NCBI RefSeq assembly: GCF_024346875.1
Contig: NZ_AP024871.1
Span: 2,108,001 to 2,172,000 of the forward strand
From: Vibrio gallicus
GTDB taxonomy: Bacteria; Pseudomonadota; Gammaproteobacteria; Enterobacterales; Vibrionaceae
Direction of reading: 5' to 3'
DNA: 64,000 nucleotides
Both the position numbers and the translations under genes were made by a program. Below the pieces are notes generated by a model. The model was not told the origin of the DNA, did no database searches, and saw only the letters and a program-made list of their open reading frames with translations. Shown in pieces: positions 35,906-46,326 of the stretch (within the stretch, counting starts at the first letter, position 1; every line of letters begins with the position of its first letter).

Positions 35906-36325
35906 TTATTGTTGCTCGTCGTCTTCTTCATCATCATAAACTAGAGCGTCTTCACCTTCATAGAAGGTACCCCAGCCATCGTAGATAACGTCATACTTTT
36001 CAGCTAGATTGATCAGTTTCGCAGCTTGATCATCAATCAGTTCCGCATCCAAGGCACATGACATGGTTGGGTCGCAACATAACAGTTTATTGCCTTCATC
36101 ATCTTCTGTTTCTTCAGCTTCTAGTACCTCAAAACCCATTTTAAAAGCCTCTACCGCGACTTTTTCTAGGGTCTCAAAGCTTTCCGCCATTAGATGATGT
36201 TCTATCTCATATAGTGCGTCCGGCTCACTACCATCTTCAAGAAGAGCTGCGATAATTTCACGCGTATCTTCTTTTTGAATTTCAATCAGTGCTTCAACAG
36301 ATATGTATTCGTCTGCTTGTGACAT
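35906..36325 (-). CDS. rraB: Ribonuclease E inhibitor RraB
   Basis: A 139-residue acidic protein (E. coli RraB 138) that binds the C-terminal region of RNase E and tunes RNA decay. Family features: [39 protein letters not shown], and a very acidic tail (YDDEEDDEQ). The ATG at 36325 is chosen because AGGAG lies 7 bases before it; an upstream in-frame ATG at 36355 would lie before that ribosome site. It is divergent from argF, as in E. coli where argI and rraB are neighbours. Confidence 0.93.
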   Translation of the reverse strand: MSQADEYISVEALIEIQKEDTREIIAALLEDGSEPDALYEIEHHLMAESFETLEKVAVEAFKMGFEVLEAEETEDDEGNKLLCCDPTMSCALDAELIDDQAAKLINLAEKYDVIYDGWGTFYEGEDALVYDDEEDDEQQ

Positions 36326-36566
36326 GGAGATGCTCCTGAGTTGTATATCATTCAAAGTATATTCCGCACGAAATATCGCATGGTTGCGTTAAAAATGAAA
36401 GTGATTCATACAAGGGATTAATCCTTACCTAACAGAGTAAAATACAGCATGCTCACAAAAGAGAATACTAAGTCAACTTTCACACTAAAAAGTGAATTTG
36501 TAAGCGTGATTTTTGATTTTAAATGCATTAGGATGGGTTTATAGAGTCCGATTGAGAATAACAAGC

Positions 36567-37571
36567 ATGGCGTACAATTTAAGAAACCGTAATTTTTTGA
36601 AGCTACTCGATTTTACCCCTAGAGAAATAGGCTTTTTACTTGAGCTGTCTGCTGAGCTTAAAAAGGCTAAGTATGCAGGCACTGAGCAAAAGAAGTTGCT
36701 GGGTAAAAATATTGCACTCATATTTGAGAAGTCATCAACCCGTACTCGCTGTGCATTTGAGGTTGCAGCCTTTGATCAAGGTGCTCAAGTATCCTATTTA
36801 GGGCCATCTGGCTCACAGATAGGTCATAAAGAATCCATGAAAGATACCGCGCGCGTACTGGGGCGTATGTACGACGGCATTGAGTATCGTGGCTTTGGTC
36901 AAGAGCGCGTAGAAGAGCTTGGGGCGTATGCAGGTGTTCCGGTATGGAATGGTCTGACTGATGAGTTCCATCCTACCCAAATTCTAGCTGACTTTTTAAC
37001 TATGCTAGAGCATGGCAAAGGTAAACAGCTACACCAGATATCTTTTGCTTACCTCGGTGATGCGCGTAACAACATGGGCAACTCACTGCTAGTTGGAGCG
37101 GCTAAAATGGGGATGGATATCCGTCTGGTTGCGCCTAAGGCATTCTGGCCAGAGCAAGAGTTGGTTGAGCAATGCCAACAAATAGCACAATCAACTGGTG
37201 CTAAGATCACCCTTACTGAAGACGTCAAAGCAGGAGTTAAGAACTGCGATTATCTCTATACCGACGTGTGGGTTTCTATGGGAGAAAGCGAAGAAGCGTG
37301 GAAACAGCGTATTGAGCTAATGAAGCCTTATCAGGTTAATATGCAAACCATTAAAGACACCAATAACCCTCAGGTTAAATTCATGCACTGCCTACCCGCC
37401 TTCCATGATGACAAAACCCTACTTGGACAAGAAATTGGTGAGAAGTACTCGATGCAAGGCTTAGAGGTCACCGATGAGGTATTTGAATCTGAGCACTCTA
37501 TCGTATTCGATGAGGCTGAAAACCGGATGCACACTATAAAAGCAGTAATGGTTGCGACTCTAGGTTGCTAA
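36567..37571 (+). CDS. argF: Ornithine carbamoyltransferase
   Basis: A 334-residue enzyme making citrulline from ornithine and carbamoyl phosphate in arginine synthesis. Carbamoyl-phosphate loop [10 protein letters not shown] (about 55-64), HPTQ, the ornithine loop and [10 protein letters not shown] with the catalytic Cys are all present. The ATG at 36567 gives the family N-terminus [15 protein letters not shown]; an in-frame start at 36513 would add 18 foreign residues. Upstream, AATGAA-N5-TTCAT around 36394 is only a weak ArgR-box resemblance (spacing one base short). Confidence 0.96.
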   Translation: MAYNLRNRNFLKLLDFTPREIGFLLELSAELKKAKYAGTEQKKLLGKNIALIFEKSSTRTRCAFEVAAFDQGAQVSYLGPSGSQIGHKESMKDTARVLGRMYDGIEYRGFGQERVEELGAYAGVPVWNGLTDEFHPTQILADFLTMLEHGKGKQLHQISFAYLGDARNNMGNSLLVGAAKMGMDIRLVAPKAFWPEQELVEQCQQIAQSTGAKITLTEDVKAGVKNCDYLYTDVWVSMGESEEAWKQRIELMKPYQVNMQTIKDTNNPQVKFMHCLPAFHDDKTLLGQEIGEKYSMQGLEVTDEVFESEHSIVFDEAENRMHTIKAVMVATLGC

Positions 37572-37577
37572 TTCGTG

Positions 37578-37593
37578 ACGCAAACGCTTGCGT
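37578..37593 (+). terminator. Short hairpin after argF, overlapping the pyrBI -35 box
   Basis: ACGCAA, loop ACGC, TTGCGT: 6-bp stem. Its right arm forms the TTGCGT used as -35 box. No T run follows, so termination is uncertain. Confidence 0.35.
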
Positions 37594-37615
37594 TGCAATC
37601 TTGGGTACGTATAAT
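37588..37615 (+). promoter_or_regulatory. pyrBI promoter
   Basis: TTGCGT (37588-37593) and a perfect TATAAT (37610-37615) with a 16-base spacer, 26 bases before the leader peptide start. Confidence 0.75.
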
Positions 37616-37640
37616 CCTCTACGAATTATAGGAGGAGCGA

Positions 37641-37712
37641 ATGCTACCAAGTGGCACAAACAAATTAAATAATAAAACACGCTTAATCTGCCGTGTTAGC
37701 CTCCTATTTTAA
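37641..37712 (+). CDS. pyrL: pyrBI leader peptide
   Basis: A 23-codon reading frame (begins MLPSGTNK, ends VSLLF) with a very strong ribosome site, GGAGGAG at 37631-37637. It starts between the pyrBI promoter and an intrinsic terminator. A 5-bp hairpin (ACACG/CGTGT, 37677-37696) inside it could act as the RNA polymerase pause, followed by a U-rich stretch. This is the architecture of the E. coli pyrL system, where coupled translation suppresses termination when UTP is low. The sequence itself is unrelated to E. coli PyrL. Confidence 0.8.
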   Translation: MLPSGTNKLNNKTRLICRVSLLF

Positions 37713-37726
37713 AATGATTCATATTG

Positions 37727-37751
37727 GCCTCCCTTTTTGGGGGGCTTTTTT
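37727..37751 (+). terminator. pyrBI attenuator
   Basis: GCCTCCC, loop TTTTT, GGGGGGC (one U-G pair), then six T. It starts 14 bases after the leader peptide stop codon, close enough for a translating ribosome to block it. Confidence 0.88.
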
Positions 37752-37786
37752 ATGCCCAGTAATTATTCCATTAAAGGAAGAAGACC

Positions 37787-38716
37787 ATGCAAAACTCGCT
37801 TTTCAACAAGCACGTCATCTCTATTCCTGAACTCAGCAGAGATGAACTAGAACTGATCGTTCAAACAGCCGGTAGACTTAAAGCTGACCCTATGCCTTCT
37901 CTGCTAAAGAATAAGGTTGTAGCAAGTTGCTTCTTCGAGCCATCAACTCGTACACGTCTCTCTTTTGAAACTGCAATTCAAAGACTTGGCGGAAGTGTTA
38001 TTGGTTTTGATAATGGTGGGAACACCTCACTAGCTAAAAAAGGCGAAACCCTAGCTGATTCAGTTCAGGTTATCTCAACTTATGTTGATGCATACGTAAT
38101 GCGCCACCCGCAAGAAGGTGCTGCGCGTTTAGCTTCTGAGTTCTCTAAAGGCGTGCCCGTTATTAACGCAGGAGATGGTTCAAACCAACACCCAACTCAG
38201 ACTCTACTCGACCTGTTCTCTATTTATGAGACTCAAGGCACGCTAGATAATCTAAACGTTGCCTTTGTTGGTGACCTTAAATACGGTCGTACGGTCCATT
38301 CATTAACTCAAGCCTTGGCTAAATTTAGCAACATTCGCTTCTTCTTTATTGCACCTGAAGCCCTTGCTATGCCTGAATATATCAGCGAAGAGTTAGATGA
38401 AGCTGGTATTGAATACAGCCTACATACCGATATGGAAAGCGTGATTCCTGATCTAGATATTCTATATATGACACGCGTACAAAAAGAGCGCTTTGATGAG
38501 TCTGAGTATGCTCATATTAAATCCGCTTACATCCTAACCGCAGCAATGTTAAAAGAAGCCAAATCAAACCTTAAGGTTCTGCACCCGCTTCCTCGCGTAG
38601 ATGAAATCACTACTGATGTAGATAAGACACCTCACGCCTACTACTTCACTCAAGCAGAAAACGGCGTATATGCACGTGAAGCGTTGCTCGCTCTAGTCCT
38701 TAATGAAGCCCTATAA
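37787..38716 (+). CDS. pyrB: Aspartate carbamoyltransferase catalytic subunit
   Basis: A 309-residue enzyme making carbamoyl-aspartate, the committed step of pyrimidine synthesis. The carbamoyl-phosphate loop [10 protein letters not shown] is at 52-61, [12 protein letters not shown] follows, and the aspartate-binding loop appears as MTRVQKERF and [21 protein letters not shown] precedes the ATG. It is followed by its regulatory subunit, and expression is predicted to be set by the leader/attenuator just upstream. Confidence 0.97.
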   Translation: MQNSLFNKHVISIPELSRDELELIVQTAGRLKADPMPSLLKNKVVASCFFEPSTRTRLSFETAIQRLGGSVIGFDNGGNTSLAKKGETLADSVQVISTYVDAYVMRHPQEGAARLASEFSKGVPVINAGDGSNQHPTQTLLDLFSIYETQGTLDNLNVAFVGDLKYGRTVHSLTQALAKFSNIRFFFIAPEALAMPEYISEELDEAGIEYSLHTDMESVIPDLDILYMTRVQKERFDESEYAHIKSAYILTAAMLKEAKSNLKVLHPLPRVDEITTDVDKTPHAYYFTQAENGVYAREALLALVLNEAL

Positions 38717-38733
38717 TAGAAGAGATGACCACA

Positions 38734-39195
38734 ATGACTAACCAGACTCAACTACAAGTAGAAGCAATCAAAGACGGCACGGTTATCGACCACATCCCAG
38801 CTCATGTAGGTATTAAGGTGTTAAAGCTGTTCTCAATGGATAAGTCGAACCAGCGTGTAACAATTGGTCTTAACCTACCATCATCTGCACTAGGTGCGAA
38901 AGACCTGCTTAAGATTGAAAACGTATTTGTAACTAAAGAGCAAGCCAACAAACTGGCACTGTATGCGCCAAATGCCACCGTAAACCAGATTGAAAACTAT
39001 AACGTAGTTAAGAAGCTTGAGCTTGAGCTTCCGCAAAAGGTATCTGGTGTATTTGAGTGTCCAAACTCAAACTGCATTACACATGGTGAACCTGTAGAGA
39101 GCCACTTTAACGTTATTCAAAAGAAAGATTCAATTCGACTAAAATGCAAATACTGTGAAAAAGTCTATTCACGAGAAGTCGTAACTGAGTTATAA
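38734..39195 (+). CDS. pyrI: Aspartate carbamoyltransferase regulatory subunit
   Basis: A 153-residue allosteric subunit binding CTP and ATP. The N-terminal nucleotide-binding part holds [17 protein letters not shown], and the C-terminal zinc domain has the four ligands as CPNSNC and CKYC. The second ATG (38734) is preferred to 38725: GAAGAG abuts the first ATG but is 9 bases from the second, and the shorter form fits the family N-terminus. ridA follows 36 bases later, the same order as in E. coli. Confidence 0.96.
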   Translation: MTNQTQLQVEAIKDGTVIDHIPAHVGIKVLKLFSMDKSNQRVTIGLNLPSSALGAKDLLKIENVFVTKEQANKLALYAPNATVNQIENYNVVKKLELELPQKVSGVFECPNSNCITHGEPVESHFNVIQKKDSIRLKCKYCEKVYSREVVTEL

Positions 39196-39231
39196 GAATA
39201 ACCCTGCATAAAAATAGTTAATGGAAAAATA

Positions 39232-39621
39232 ATGACTAAAGTACTACATACAGAACAGGCTCCCGCCGCAATTGGCCCTTATGTTCAAGGCGTTGACCTA
39301 GGCAACATGGTGATGACCTCTGGTCAAATCCCTGTAGACCCAGTTACAGGTGAAGTATCTGACAACATTGCACAGCAAGCACGCCAATCACTGGATAACG
39401 TCAAGGCCGTTGTAGAAGCCTCTGGTCTATCTGTTACTGACATTGTTAAGATGACAGTATTTGTAAAAGACCTAAATGACTTTGCAGCTGTGAACGAGGT
39501 ATATGGTAAATTCTTCGATGAGCATAAGGTGGCAAACTACCCTGCTCGCTCTTGTGTTGAAGTGGCTCGTCTACCAAAAGACGTTGGCATTGAAATCGAA
39601 GCAATTGCTATTCGTAGCTAA
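39232..39621 (+). CDS. ridA: 2-iminobutanoate/2-iminopropanoate deaminase RidA
   Basis: A 129-residue archetypal RidA that hydrolyses reactive enamine/imine intermediates released by PLP enzymes such as threonine dehydratase. The catalytic Arg is in NYPARSCVEVARLP and the Glu matching E. coli E120 is in GIEIEAIAI. It follows pyrBI as in E. coli. It is a useful contrast to the three-domain RidA-like chain at 20.4 kb, which keeps the Arg but not this Glu. GGAAAA precedes the ATG. Confidence 0.97.
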   Translation: MTKVLHTEQAPAAIGPYVQGVDLGNMVMTSGQIPVDPVTGEVSDNIAQQARQSLDNVKAVVEASGLSVTDIVKMTVFVKDLNDFAAVNEVYGKFFDEHKVANYPARSCVEVARLPKDVGIEIEAIAIRS

Positions 39622-39633
39622 ATAAACGCCATT

Positions 39634-39663
39634 AAAAAAGGGAGCATTGATTGCTCCCTTTTT
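39634..39663. terminator. Bidirectional terminator between ridA and plsC
   Basis: AAAAAAGGGAGCA, 5-base loop, TGCTCCCTTTTT with T runs on both strands. Confidence 0.93.
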
Positions 39664-39664
39664 G

Positions 39665-40411
39665 TTATCTATTTTTAACCCCAGCCTGAGCATTTCTAGC
39701 ATCGACTTCGGCATCTAAACTTTCCAGCTTTTCCTTCATGCTATTTCGACATTTCTCAGCCAAATTACGCACCTCAGATTTTTTGTATTCGGTGCTATCT
39801 ACCGGCGGCAACATCTCAATAATCACATGCCCATTGTTCCAGCGGTTCAGCTTAATCTTATCTTGAGTAGTGCTACACACGATAGGGATTATTGGGGTTT
39901 GAGCACCAATAGCTGCGTGAAAAGCACCCGTTTTAAACGGCATCAAGCCACGACCACGTGAGCGCGTCCCCTCAGGGAACATCCACACAGAAAGGCGAGT
40001 CTGCTTCATTTTATCTACTACTTGATCGATGGTGCCTTTCGCCTTGGAACGGTTTGCACGATCAATCAAGATATTTCCGGTTAACCAATACAGCTGACCA
40101 AATAAAGGCAGCCATAGCAGGCTTTTCTTACCCACGGTCACGACATTTGGTGTAACCGCAGAAGAAACCGTAAACAGGTCCCATGAGTTCTGGTGGTTTG
40201 CAATATAGGTAGCTTGCTCTCTTTTATAGGCATCTTCAGGAAGGCGTAGCTCCAGTTTAATACCGAAGACTCGGTGCATAGCACCAAACATACGACCAAA
40301 GGTAAATACATGCTTTGGATTTCGTGGGCTAAATAGGCAATAGCCACACCCAAACACAAACATAAATATGGCAAAAATAGCGACTAAAACTATGCGCACT
40401 AAAGCTATCAT
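39665..40411 (-). CDS. plsC: 1-acyl-sn-glycerol-3-phosphate acyltransferase
   Basis: A 248-residue membrane-associated acyltransferase making phosphatidic acid. One N-terminal hydrophobic segment (LVRIVLVAIFAIFMFVFG) precedes the active-site motif NHQNSWD (the HX4D block) and the substrate-binding FPEGTRSRG. The ATG at 40411 is chosen because GGAAAGAG lies just upstream and the protein then starts at the membrane segment; the frame is open a further 14 codons. It may be PlsC or a close paralogue; the motif set fits PlsC. Confidence 0.88.
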   Translation of the reverse strand: MIALVRIVLVAIFAIFMFVFGCGYCLFSPRNPKHVFTFGRMFGAMHRVFGIKLELRLPEDAYKREQATYIANHQNSWDLFTVSSAVTPNVVTVGKKSLLWLPLFGQLYWLTGNILIDRANRSKAKGTIDQVVDKMKQTRLSVWMFPEGTRSRGRGLMPFKTGAFHAAIGAQTPIIPIVCSTTQDKIKLNRWNNGHVIIEMLPPVDSTEYKKSEVRNLAEKCRNSMKEKLESLDAEVDARNAQAGVKNR

Positions 40412-40555
40412 TAACTCTTTCCCTGTAAACTCATTTTCACAGTCTTTCAGCACTAAGGGTGCTCAATAGATCTTATTAGGGTTTACGAACTATAAAACGG
40501 ATGTGGCTTCACGCAATACTTTGCGTAAGCAATATTGACCCAGTGTACCAAATAA

Positions 40556-40587
40556 AAAAAGCCGAAACCTTATGGTTTCGGCTTTTT
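40556..40587 (-). terminator. Terminator of murA
   Basis: GCCGAAACC, 4-base loop, GGTTTCGGC flanked by A and T runs, so it works in both directions; 10 bases after the murA stop. Confidence 0.92.
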
Positions 40588-40596
40588 ATGAAGTGC

Positions 40597-41865
<1,269 letters not shown>

Positions 41866-41875
41866 CTAATCGCCC

Positions 41876-42130
41876 TTATAAAGACATCAATTTTTTATCG
41901 CGTTGCCACTCTTCTGGCGTAAACGCTTTTATAGAAAGTGCATGGATATCATTGCGTTGAATATACTCCGTCAGAGGAGCGTAAATCAGTTGTTGTTTTT
42001 TTACTCGGCTCATACCGTCGAAGCTTGCATCTACAGCAACCACTTCATAGTGGCTACCTTCACCTTTCACGTGAATCTCTTCAAGCTGTAATGCATCATC
42101 GAGCAACTGTTTAACTTGTGAACTGTCCAC
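41876..42130 (-). CDS. ibaG: BolA family protein IbaG
   Basis: An 84-residue BolA-type protein; the family works with monothiol glutaredoxins in iron-sulfur handling and IbaG is linked to acid stress. The conserved stretch GEGSHYEVVAVDASFDGMSRVKKQQ includes the helix-turn-helix-like core, and HALSIKAFTPEEW ends it. A GTG at 42130 is taken as start: it gives the family length of 84, and GAGGG lies a few bases upstream; a TTG at 42142 is in frame. The start is one base after the mlaB stop. Confidence 0.9.
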   Translation of the reverse strand: MDSSQVKQLLDDALQLEEIHVKGEGSHYEVVAVDASFDGMSRVKKQQLIYAPLTEYIQRNDIHALSIKAFTPEEWQRDKKLMSL

Positions 42131-42131
42131 T

Positions 42132-42446
42132 TTAACCCTCAATATTTTGGTCTAAATGATCTGATATTAATAACAGAGCATTGCTCACTTCAAATAGAGT
42201 AAGCAGTTTATCTGGCACAGAGCGTAGCATTATATGGCAGTGATTTTTTTTTGCATGCTGAATTAAGTGCAATAATAGCGCCATAGCGGAAGAATCACTG
42301 CTTTTTATGCCATTTAGGTCAATAGATAGCGATGAAACTTCCCATGACCACTGCTGAGCCTGTTGCCAGAGTTTAGGTACCGAGCTGCGGTCTACAACAC
42401 CAATTAGCTGTATTTCGGTGTTACAGGTTTTAGACCACTGCCCCAT
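42132..42446 (-). CDS. mlaB: Mla phospholipid transport STAS protein MlaB
   Basis: A 104-residue cytoplasmic STAS-domain protein that stabilises the MlaF ATPase. The domain core is LSIDLNGIKSSDSSAMALLLHL, with the conserved Ser-Ser-Ala segment. The ATG at 42446 is preferred because AAGGA is 7 bases upstream and it begins just after the mlaC stop; an ATG at 42464 would overlap mlaC. Sequence conservation is low, as is usual for MlaB; the operon position makes the call. Confidence 0.88.
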   Translation of the reverse strand: MGQWSKTCNTEIQLIGVVDRSSVPKLWQQAQQWSWEVSSLSIDLNGIKSSDSSAMALLLHLIQHAKKNHCHIMLRSVPDKLLTLFEVSNALLLISDHLDQNIEG

Positions 42447-42447
42447 G

Positions 42448-43092
42448 TTATTTTCCTTTTTCATAACGAATTGGCGTCTGTGCTAGTCGAGTAAGCTCTT
42501 TGGTTACAGCTGGTAAGCCATTACTGCGGATTTTACCGCCCCACTCAGACTGTTTGCTAGATAGAAGGCTAATGCCTTCTGCGACAATATCAAACGCCTG
42601 CCATTCACCACTGCGCTTATCTTTGCGCCATTTAAATTCAATTTTTATTGGTGGACGTGAAACCTGTAATATCTCTACTGGGATGGCAACAATGCGTTGC
42701 CCCTCTTTGAGCGGCTTATGCGGCGCATATTTAATTTGTTGGTCTTTATACTGTGTCAGTACCTGCGCATACGAGGTGACAAGATAGGCACGAAACGCAA
42801 CCAAAAACTCGGACACATCCTCGCGTTTGGCATGTTTGAGATGGTTGCCTAGTACCTTTAAGCCTGCATAGCGGTAATTGACGTAAGGCATAAACTCATC
42901 TTCAACAACCTGCTTTAACGATTCAGGCTGTTGACGAAGCTCGTTTTGTTGCTCTTTTAGGCGAGTAAAGGTGCTGTTTCCCACCTGCTCCATCATTGTA
43001 TACGGGTTAGTTTTATCTATATTGGCTGAGGCTGACAATGACACTAACATCAACCCCATAACCGCACAAAAACTCGTTATCCACTTCATCAT
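42448..43092 (-). CDS. mlaC: Periplasmic phospholipid-binding protein MlaC
   Basis: A 214-residue periplasmic protein that ferries phospholipids between the outer-membrane MlaA complex and MlaFEDB. It has a signal peptide (KWITSFCAVMGLMLVSLSASA) and the Tol_Tol_Ttg2 family domain, with VEDEFMPYVNYRYAGLKVLG and GEWQAFDIVAEGISLLSS. Its start overlaps the end of mlaD by four bases. Confidence 0.94.
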   Translation of the reverse strand: MMKWITSFCAVMGLMLVSLSASANIDKTNPYTMMEQVGNSTFTRLKEQQNELRQQPESLKQVVEDEFMPYVNYRYAGLKVLGNHLKHAKREDVSEFLVAFRAYLVTSYAQVLTQYKDQQIKYAPHKPLKEGQRIVAIPVEILQVSRPPIKIEFKWRKDKRSGEWQAFDIVAEGISLLSSKQSEWGGKIRSNGLPAVTKELTRLAQTPIRYEKGK

Positions 43093-43571
43093 TTACCTCC
43101 TGAGTCCCCGCCTACGTTATACAGAAACTGACCAATTAAGTTTTCTAGCACTAATGCTGACTTAGTATCTTCAATAACGTCGCCATCATGAAGCGTATCA
43201 ACGTCTTCATCTACAAAGCCTGGAACCAAGCTAATATACTGCTCTCCAATTAATCCTGAGGTTAAAATCTGGGCGCTAGAAGTATCAGGGAAATACCCAT
43301 ACTTGGTTGATATTGATAGGGTCACAACTGGGGTATAGGTTTCAGTATCTAGATTAATATCGCTCACTCGCCCAATCACTACGCCACCAATTTTTACCGG
43401 TGAGCGTACTTTTAGGCTACCAATATTGTCAAAATACGCCTTAAGTTGATAACTGCTCTGATCGCCAATACCTTTTATATCCGCTACCTTAAATATAACC
43501 ACTAACAGAGCGGCAATACCTATCAACATAAAAGTGCCGACCCATAATTCTATTTTCTTTGTTTGATTCAT
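43089..43571 (-). CDS. mlaD: MCE-domain phospholipid transport protein MlaD
   Basis: A 160-residue inner-membrane protein with one N-terminal helix (ELWVGTFMLIGIAALLVVIF) and a single periplasmic MCE domain (about 38-117, with VRSPVKIGGVVIGRVSDI). It forms the hexameric ring of the Mla complex. The C-terminal hydrophobic tail LENLIGQFLYNVG is the part that lines the ring pore. It starts 3 bases after mlaE. Confidence 0.95.
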   Translation of the reverse strand: MNQTKKIELWVGTFMLIGIAALLVVIFKVADIKGIGDQSSYQLKAYFDNIGSLKVRSPVKIGGVVIGRVSDINLDTETYTPVVTLSISTKYGYFPDTSSAQILTSGLIGEQYISLVPGFVDEDVDTLHDGDVIEDTKSALVLENLIGQFLYNVGGDSGGK

Positions 43572-43574
43572 ACC

Positions 43575-44357
43575 TTAATTCCCAAACATCAGCGCAGTAA
43601 GCACAAAATCTAACCCTAATACTGCTAGCGAAGAATGCACCACAGTGCGCGTTGTTGCTTGACTAATTCCCTCAGAGGTTGGTTTCGCATCATAGCCATT
43701 AAACAGTGCTATCCAAGTTACGGTAATGGCGAATACAAATGCCTTGATAAGGCAATTACCTATGTCACGCCCAAACTCGACAGATGATTGCATCGTAGAC
43801 CAAAAACTGCCGCTGTCGATACCTTTCCAGTCAACACTAACCAGCTGTCCACCCCAGATACCCACAGCCACAAAAATCATAGTTAACAGTGGCATGCTGA
43901 TAACGCCAGCCCAAAATCTAGGGCTAATCACTCGTTTTAGCGGGTCAATCGCCATCATTTCTAAGCTCGATAACTGCTCTGTGGCTTTCATTAGACCAAT
44001 TTCAGCGGTCAATGCTGAGCCTGCTCGCCCGGCGAACAACAGCGCAGTGACTACTGGGCCTAATTCACGTAATAGCGATAACGCTACCATCTGCCCAAGG
44101 CTGCCTTCTGCGCCATAATCCACCAGCACAACATACCCCTGCAAACTAAGGACCATGCCAATAAATAGCCCAGAAACCACTATGATAACCAAGGATTGTG
44201 CGCCGACAGCATGCAACTGTTTAAGCAATAATGGAAAGTTCGCTATTGGCTTCGGCTTAGAGCATAAAGCACCAACTAGCATCAATAACGAGCGCCCTAG
44301 TCCTGTAACTGCTTGAATTCCACTTTGCCCTAGCTGCGCGATTTTATTAACTATCAT
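43575..44357 (-). CDS. mlaE: Mla ABC transporter permease MlaE
   Basis: A 260-residue inner-membrane permease of the MlaE/Ttg2B family. Conserved parts are [20 protein letters not shown], the [24 protein letters not shown] coupling region and the C-terminal [21 protein letters not shown]. Its start overlaps the end of mlaF by 11 bases, so the two are translationally coupled. Confidence 0.95.
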   Translation of the reverse strand: MIVNKIAQLGQSGIQAVTGLGRSLLMLVGALCSKPKPIANFPLLLKQLHAVGAQSLVIIVVSGLFIGMVLSLQGYVVLVDYGAEGSLGQMVALSLLRELGPVVTALLFAGRAGSALTAEIGLMKATEQLSSLEMMAIDPLKRVISPRFWAGVISMPLLTMIFVAVGIWGGQLVSVDWKGIDSGSFWSTMQSSVEFGRDIGNCLIKAFVFAITVTWIALFNGYDAKPTSEGISQATTRTVVHSSLAVLGLDFVLTALMFGN

Positions 44358-45159
44358 GGCGCAACTCCTGCTCTAAGGGCAACGAGGGGTAGGCAAATGG
44401 TACAACCCCATCCGCTTCACCACTAATAAACTGGGTCACTCTAGAGTCTTCCATATCACGTAGCTGCTGCGGCGTGCCGTGTGCCACTACTTTGCCATCC
44501 GCTAATAGGTACACATAATCAGCGATACTCATCACCTCAGGTACATCGTGAGAAACCACTATCGAGGTAATACCCATAGCTTGGTTGAGTTTTTTAATCA
44601 GCTCAACCAATACCCCCATGGTAATTGGGTCTTGGCCAACAAAGGGTTCATCATACATGACGACTTCTGGATCTAAGGCTATTGCTCTAGCCAATGCGAC
44701 CCTGCGAGTCATCCCCCCTGAAAGCTCACTTGGCATTAGATCGGATGCCCCTCTTAATCCAACCGCCTCTAGTTTTAATAAAACAATCGTGCGGATAAAT
44801 GACTCAGATAAAGAGGTATGCTCACGAAGAGGAAATGCCACATTGTCGAACACGCTCAAATCAGTAAACAGTGCGCCAGATTGAAATAACATACTCATCC
44901 GTTTACGCACCTGGTATAGCTTAGAACGACTTAATGTATTTATCTGGTTGTCTTCAAACCACACCTCGCCATTATCTGGTAAAACCTGCCCCCCAATAAT
45001 CTTTAGCAAGGTAGTTTTACCGATTCCTGACGGTCCCATGATCGCTGTGATTTTACCTGGTTTAATGTCTAAACTTACCTCATCAAAGATCTTCCGCGCT
45101 CCACGAGAGAAGCTTACGTGGTTAATTTGAATACTTCCTTTAGCTGCCGACATCGACAC
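44347..45159 (-). CDS. mlaF: Mla ABC transporter ATPase MlaF
   Basis: A 270-residue ATPase that powers Mla lipid transport. Walker [10 protein letters not shown] (about 42-50), the Q-loop LFQSGALF, signature [14 protein letters not shown], Walker [14 protein letters not shown] and the switch His in VVSHD are present. It is the first gene of mlaFEDCB-ibaG-murA. It is divergent from the calcium/sodium antiporter gene with a 189-base shared region. Confidence 0.96.
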   Translation of the reverse strand: MSMSAAKGSIQINHVSFSRGARKIFDEVSLDIKPGKITAIMGPSGIGKTTLLKIIGGQVLPDNGEVWFEDNQINTLSRSKLYQVRKRMSMLFQSGALFTDLSVFDNVAFPLREHTSLSESFIRTIVLLKLEAVGLRGASDLMPSELSGGMTRRVALARAIALDPEVVMYDEPFVGQDPITMGVLVELIKKLNQAMGITSIVVSHDVPEVMSIADYVYLLADGKVVAHGTPQQLRDMEDSRVTQFISGEADGVVPFAYPSLPLEQELRHDS

Positions 45160-45348
45160 TCCTCGTCAGTTAGGGTAGAATTATTGTGTTTAAATTCACA
45201 GAAAATCAACCAGTTGCCTAGTATCATTATTACCCATACAGATATTCTTTGTATCACATCTATGTAAATAATTTGTGTTGATCCTTTCCTTTTCAACGGG
45301 TAACCGTCAAAATCGTCATTAATTTTTATTCAACATAAAGAGTTTGTA

Positions 45349-46314
45349 ATGTTCGAAGCGGTAAGCTTTCTTATCATAGGTCTGCTTCTTCTAGTATGGA
45401 GCGCCGATAGATTAGTATATGGGTCAGCGGCCTTAGCTAGAAATTTTGGCATCTCCCCGCTAGTTATTGGTATGACTATCCTTGCTATGGGTTCATCAGC
45501 ACCAGAAATGATGGTGTCTGCCACTGCCGCCCTTGATGGCAAAACAGATACCGCTATTGGTAATGTATTGGGCTCAAACATTGCCAACATTGCACTAATC
45601 CTTGGTATTACAGCTCTAGTTAAGCCACTTTCTGTCAGCTCAGGCATTCTAAAGCGTGAATTGCCACTTATGATCCTTGTCACTTTAGTGGCAGGTGCAA
45701 TCATGTGGAACGACTACTTAGGTCGCGGAGAAGGGCTACTGCTAATTGGTTTATTCTGCTGCTTTATCCTAGCGATGCTGCACATTTCAAGAAAAGAAAA
45801 ACTAAATGGTGATGTGTTAATCACAGAACAAGAGTCTGAAGTACCAGAGGGCGTCGACAATAAAAAAGCCATTTTCTGGGTGGTCGTTGGCCTTATTTTG
45901 CTACCTATCTCAGCCGATCTATTGGTACAGAATTCAGTCTACATTGCTAAATACTTTGGTATGAGTGATTTAGTTATTGGCCTTACTATCATCGCTATTG
46001 GTACTAGCCTTCCTGAATTAGCTGCTTCCTTGGCAGGTGTAATGAAGGGTGAGGATGACATGGCGGTGGGTAACATCATTGGCTCAAATGTATTCAACAT
46101 CTTAGCGGTAATGGGCATCCCTGGAATTATCAACCCTTCAATTCTCAATGAGAATGCAATGAGTCGCGACTACTGGGTAATGCTTGGGGTCTCTGTGTTG
46201 TTGGTGGTTATGGCGATGGGGAAATCAAAGAAAATCACCCGTATTGAAGGTGGTGTTCTATTTACGTTATTTATCGCCTACCAAGTATATCTATTCGTAA
46301 ACCTAACTAGTTAA
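45349..46314 (+). CDS. yrbG: Calcium/sodium antiporter, YrbG family
   Basis: A 321-residue inner-membrane CaCA exchanger with ten predicted helices and two inverted alpha repeats. The repeats show MTILAMGSSAPEMMVS and LTIIAIGTSLPELAAS, each with the ion-binding Glu, followed by AIGNVLGSNIANI and AVGNIIGSNVFNI. Placed between mla and kds genes as in E. coli. Physiological ion specificity cannot be read from the sequence. Confidence 0.94.
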   Translation: MFEAVSFLIIGLLLLVWSADRLVYGSAALARNFGISPLVIGMTILAMGSSAPEMMVSATAALDGKTDTAIGNVLGSNIANIALILGITALVKPLSVSSGILKRELPLMILVTLVAGAIMWNDYLGRGEGLLLIGLFCCFILAMLHISRKEKLNGDVLITEQESEVPEGVDNKKAIFWVVVGLILLPISADLLVQNSVYIAKYFGMSDLVIGLTIIAIGTSLPELAASLAGVMKGEDDMAVGNIIGSNVFNILAVMGIPGIINPSILNENAMSRDYWVMLGVSVLLVVMAMGKSKKITRIEGGVLFTLFIAYQVYLFVNLTS

Positions 46315-46326
46315 AGGTAATAACCT

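Noticed and set aside
36385..36415. ArgR box upstream of argF
   Set aside because: AATGAAAGTGATTCATA resembles an ARG box but is one base too short between the half-sites and has no second copy nearby.
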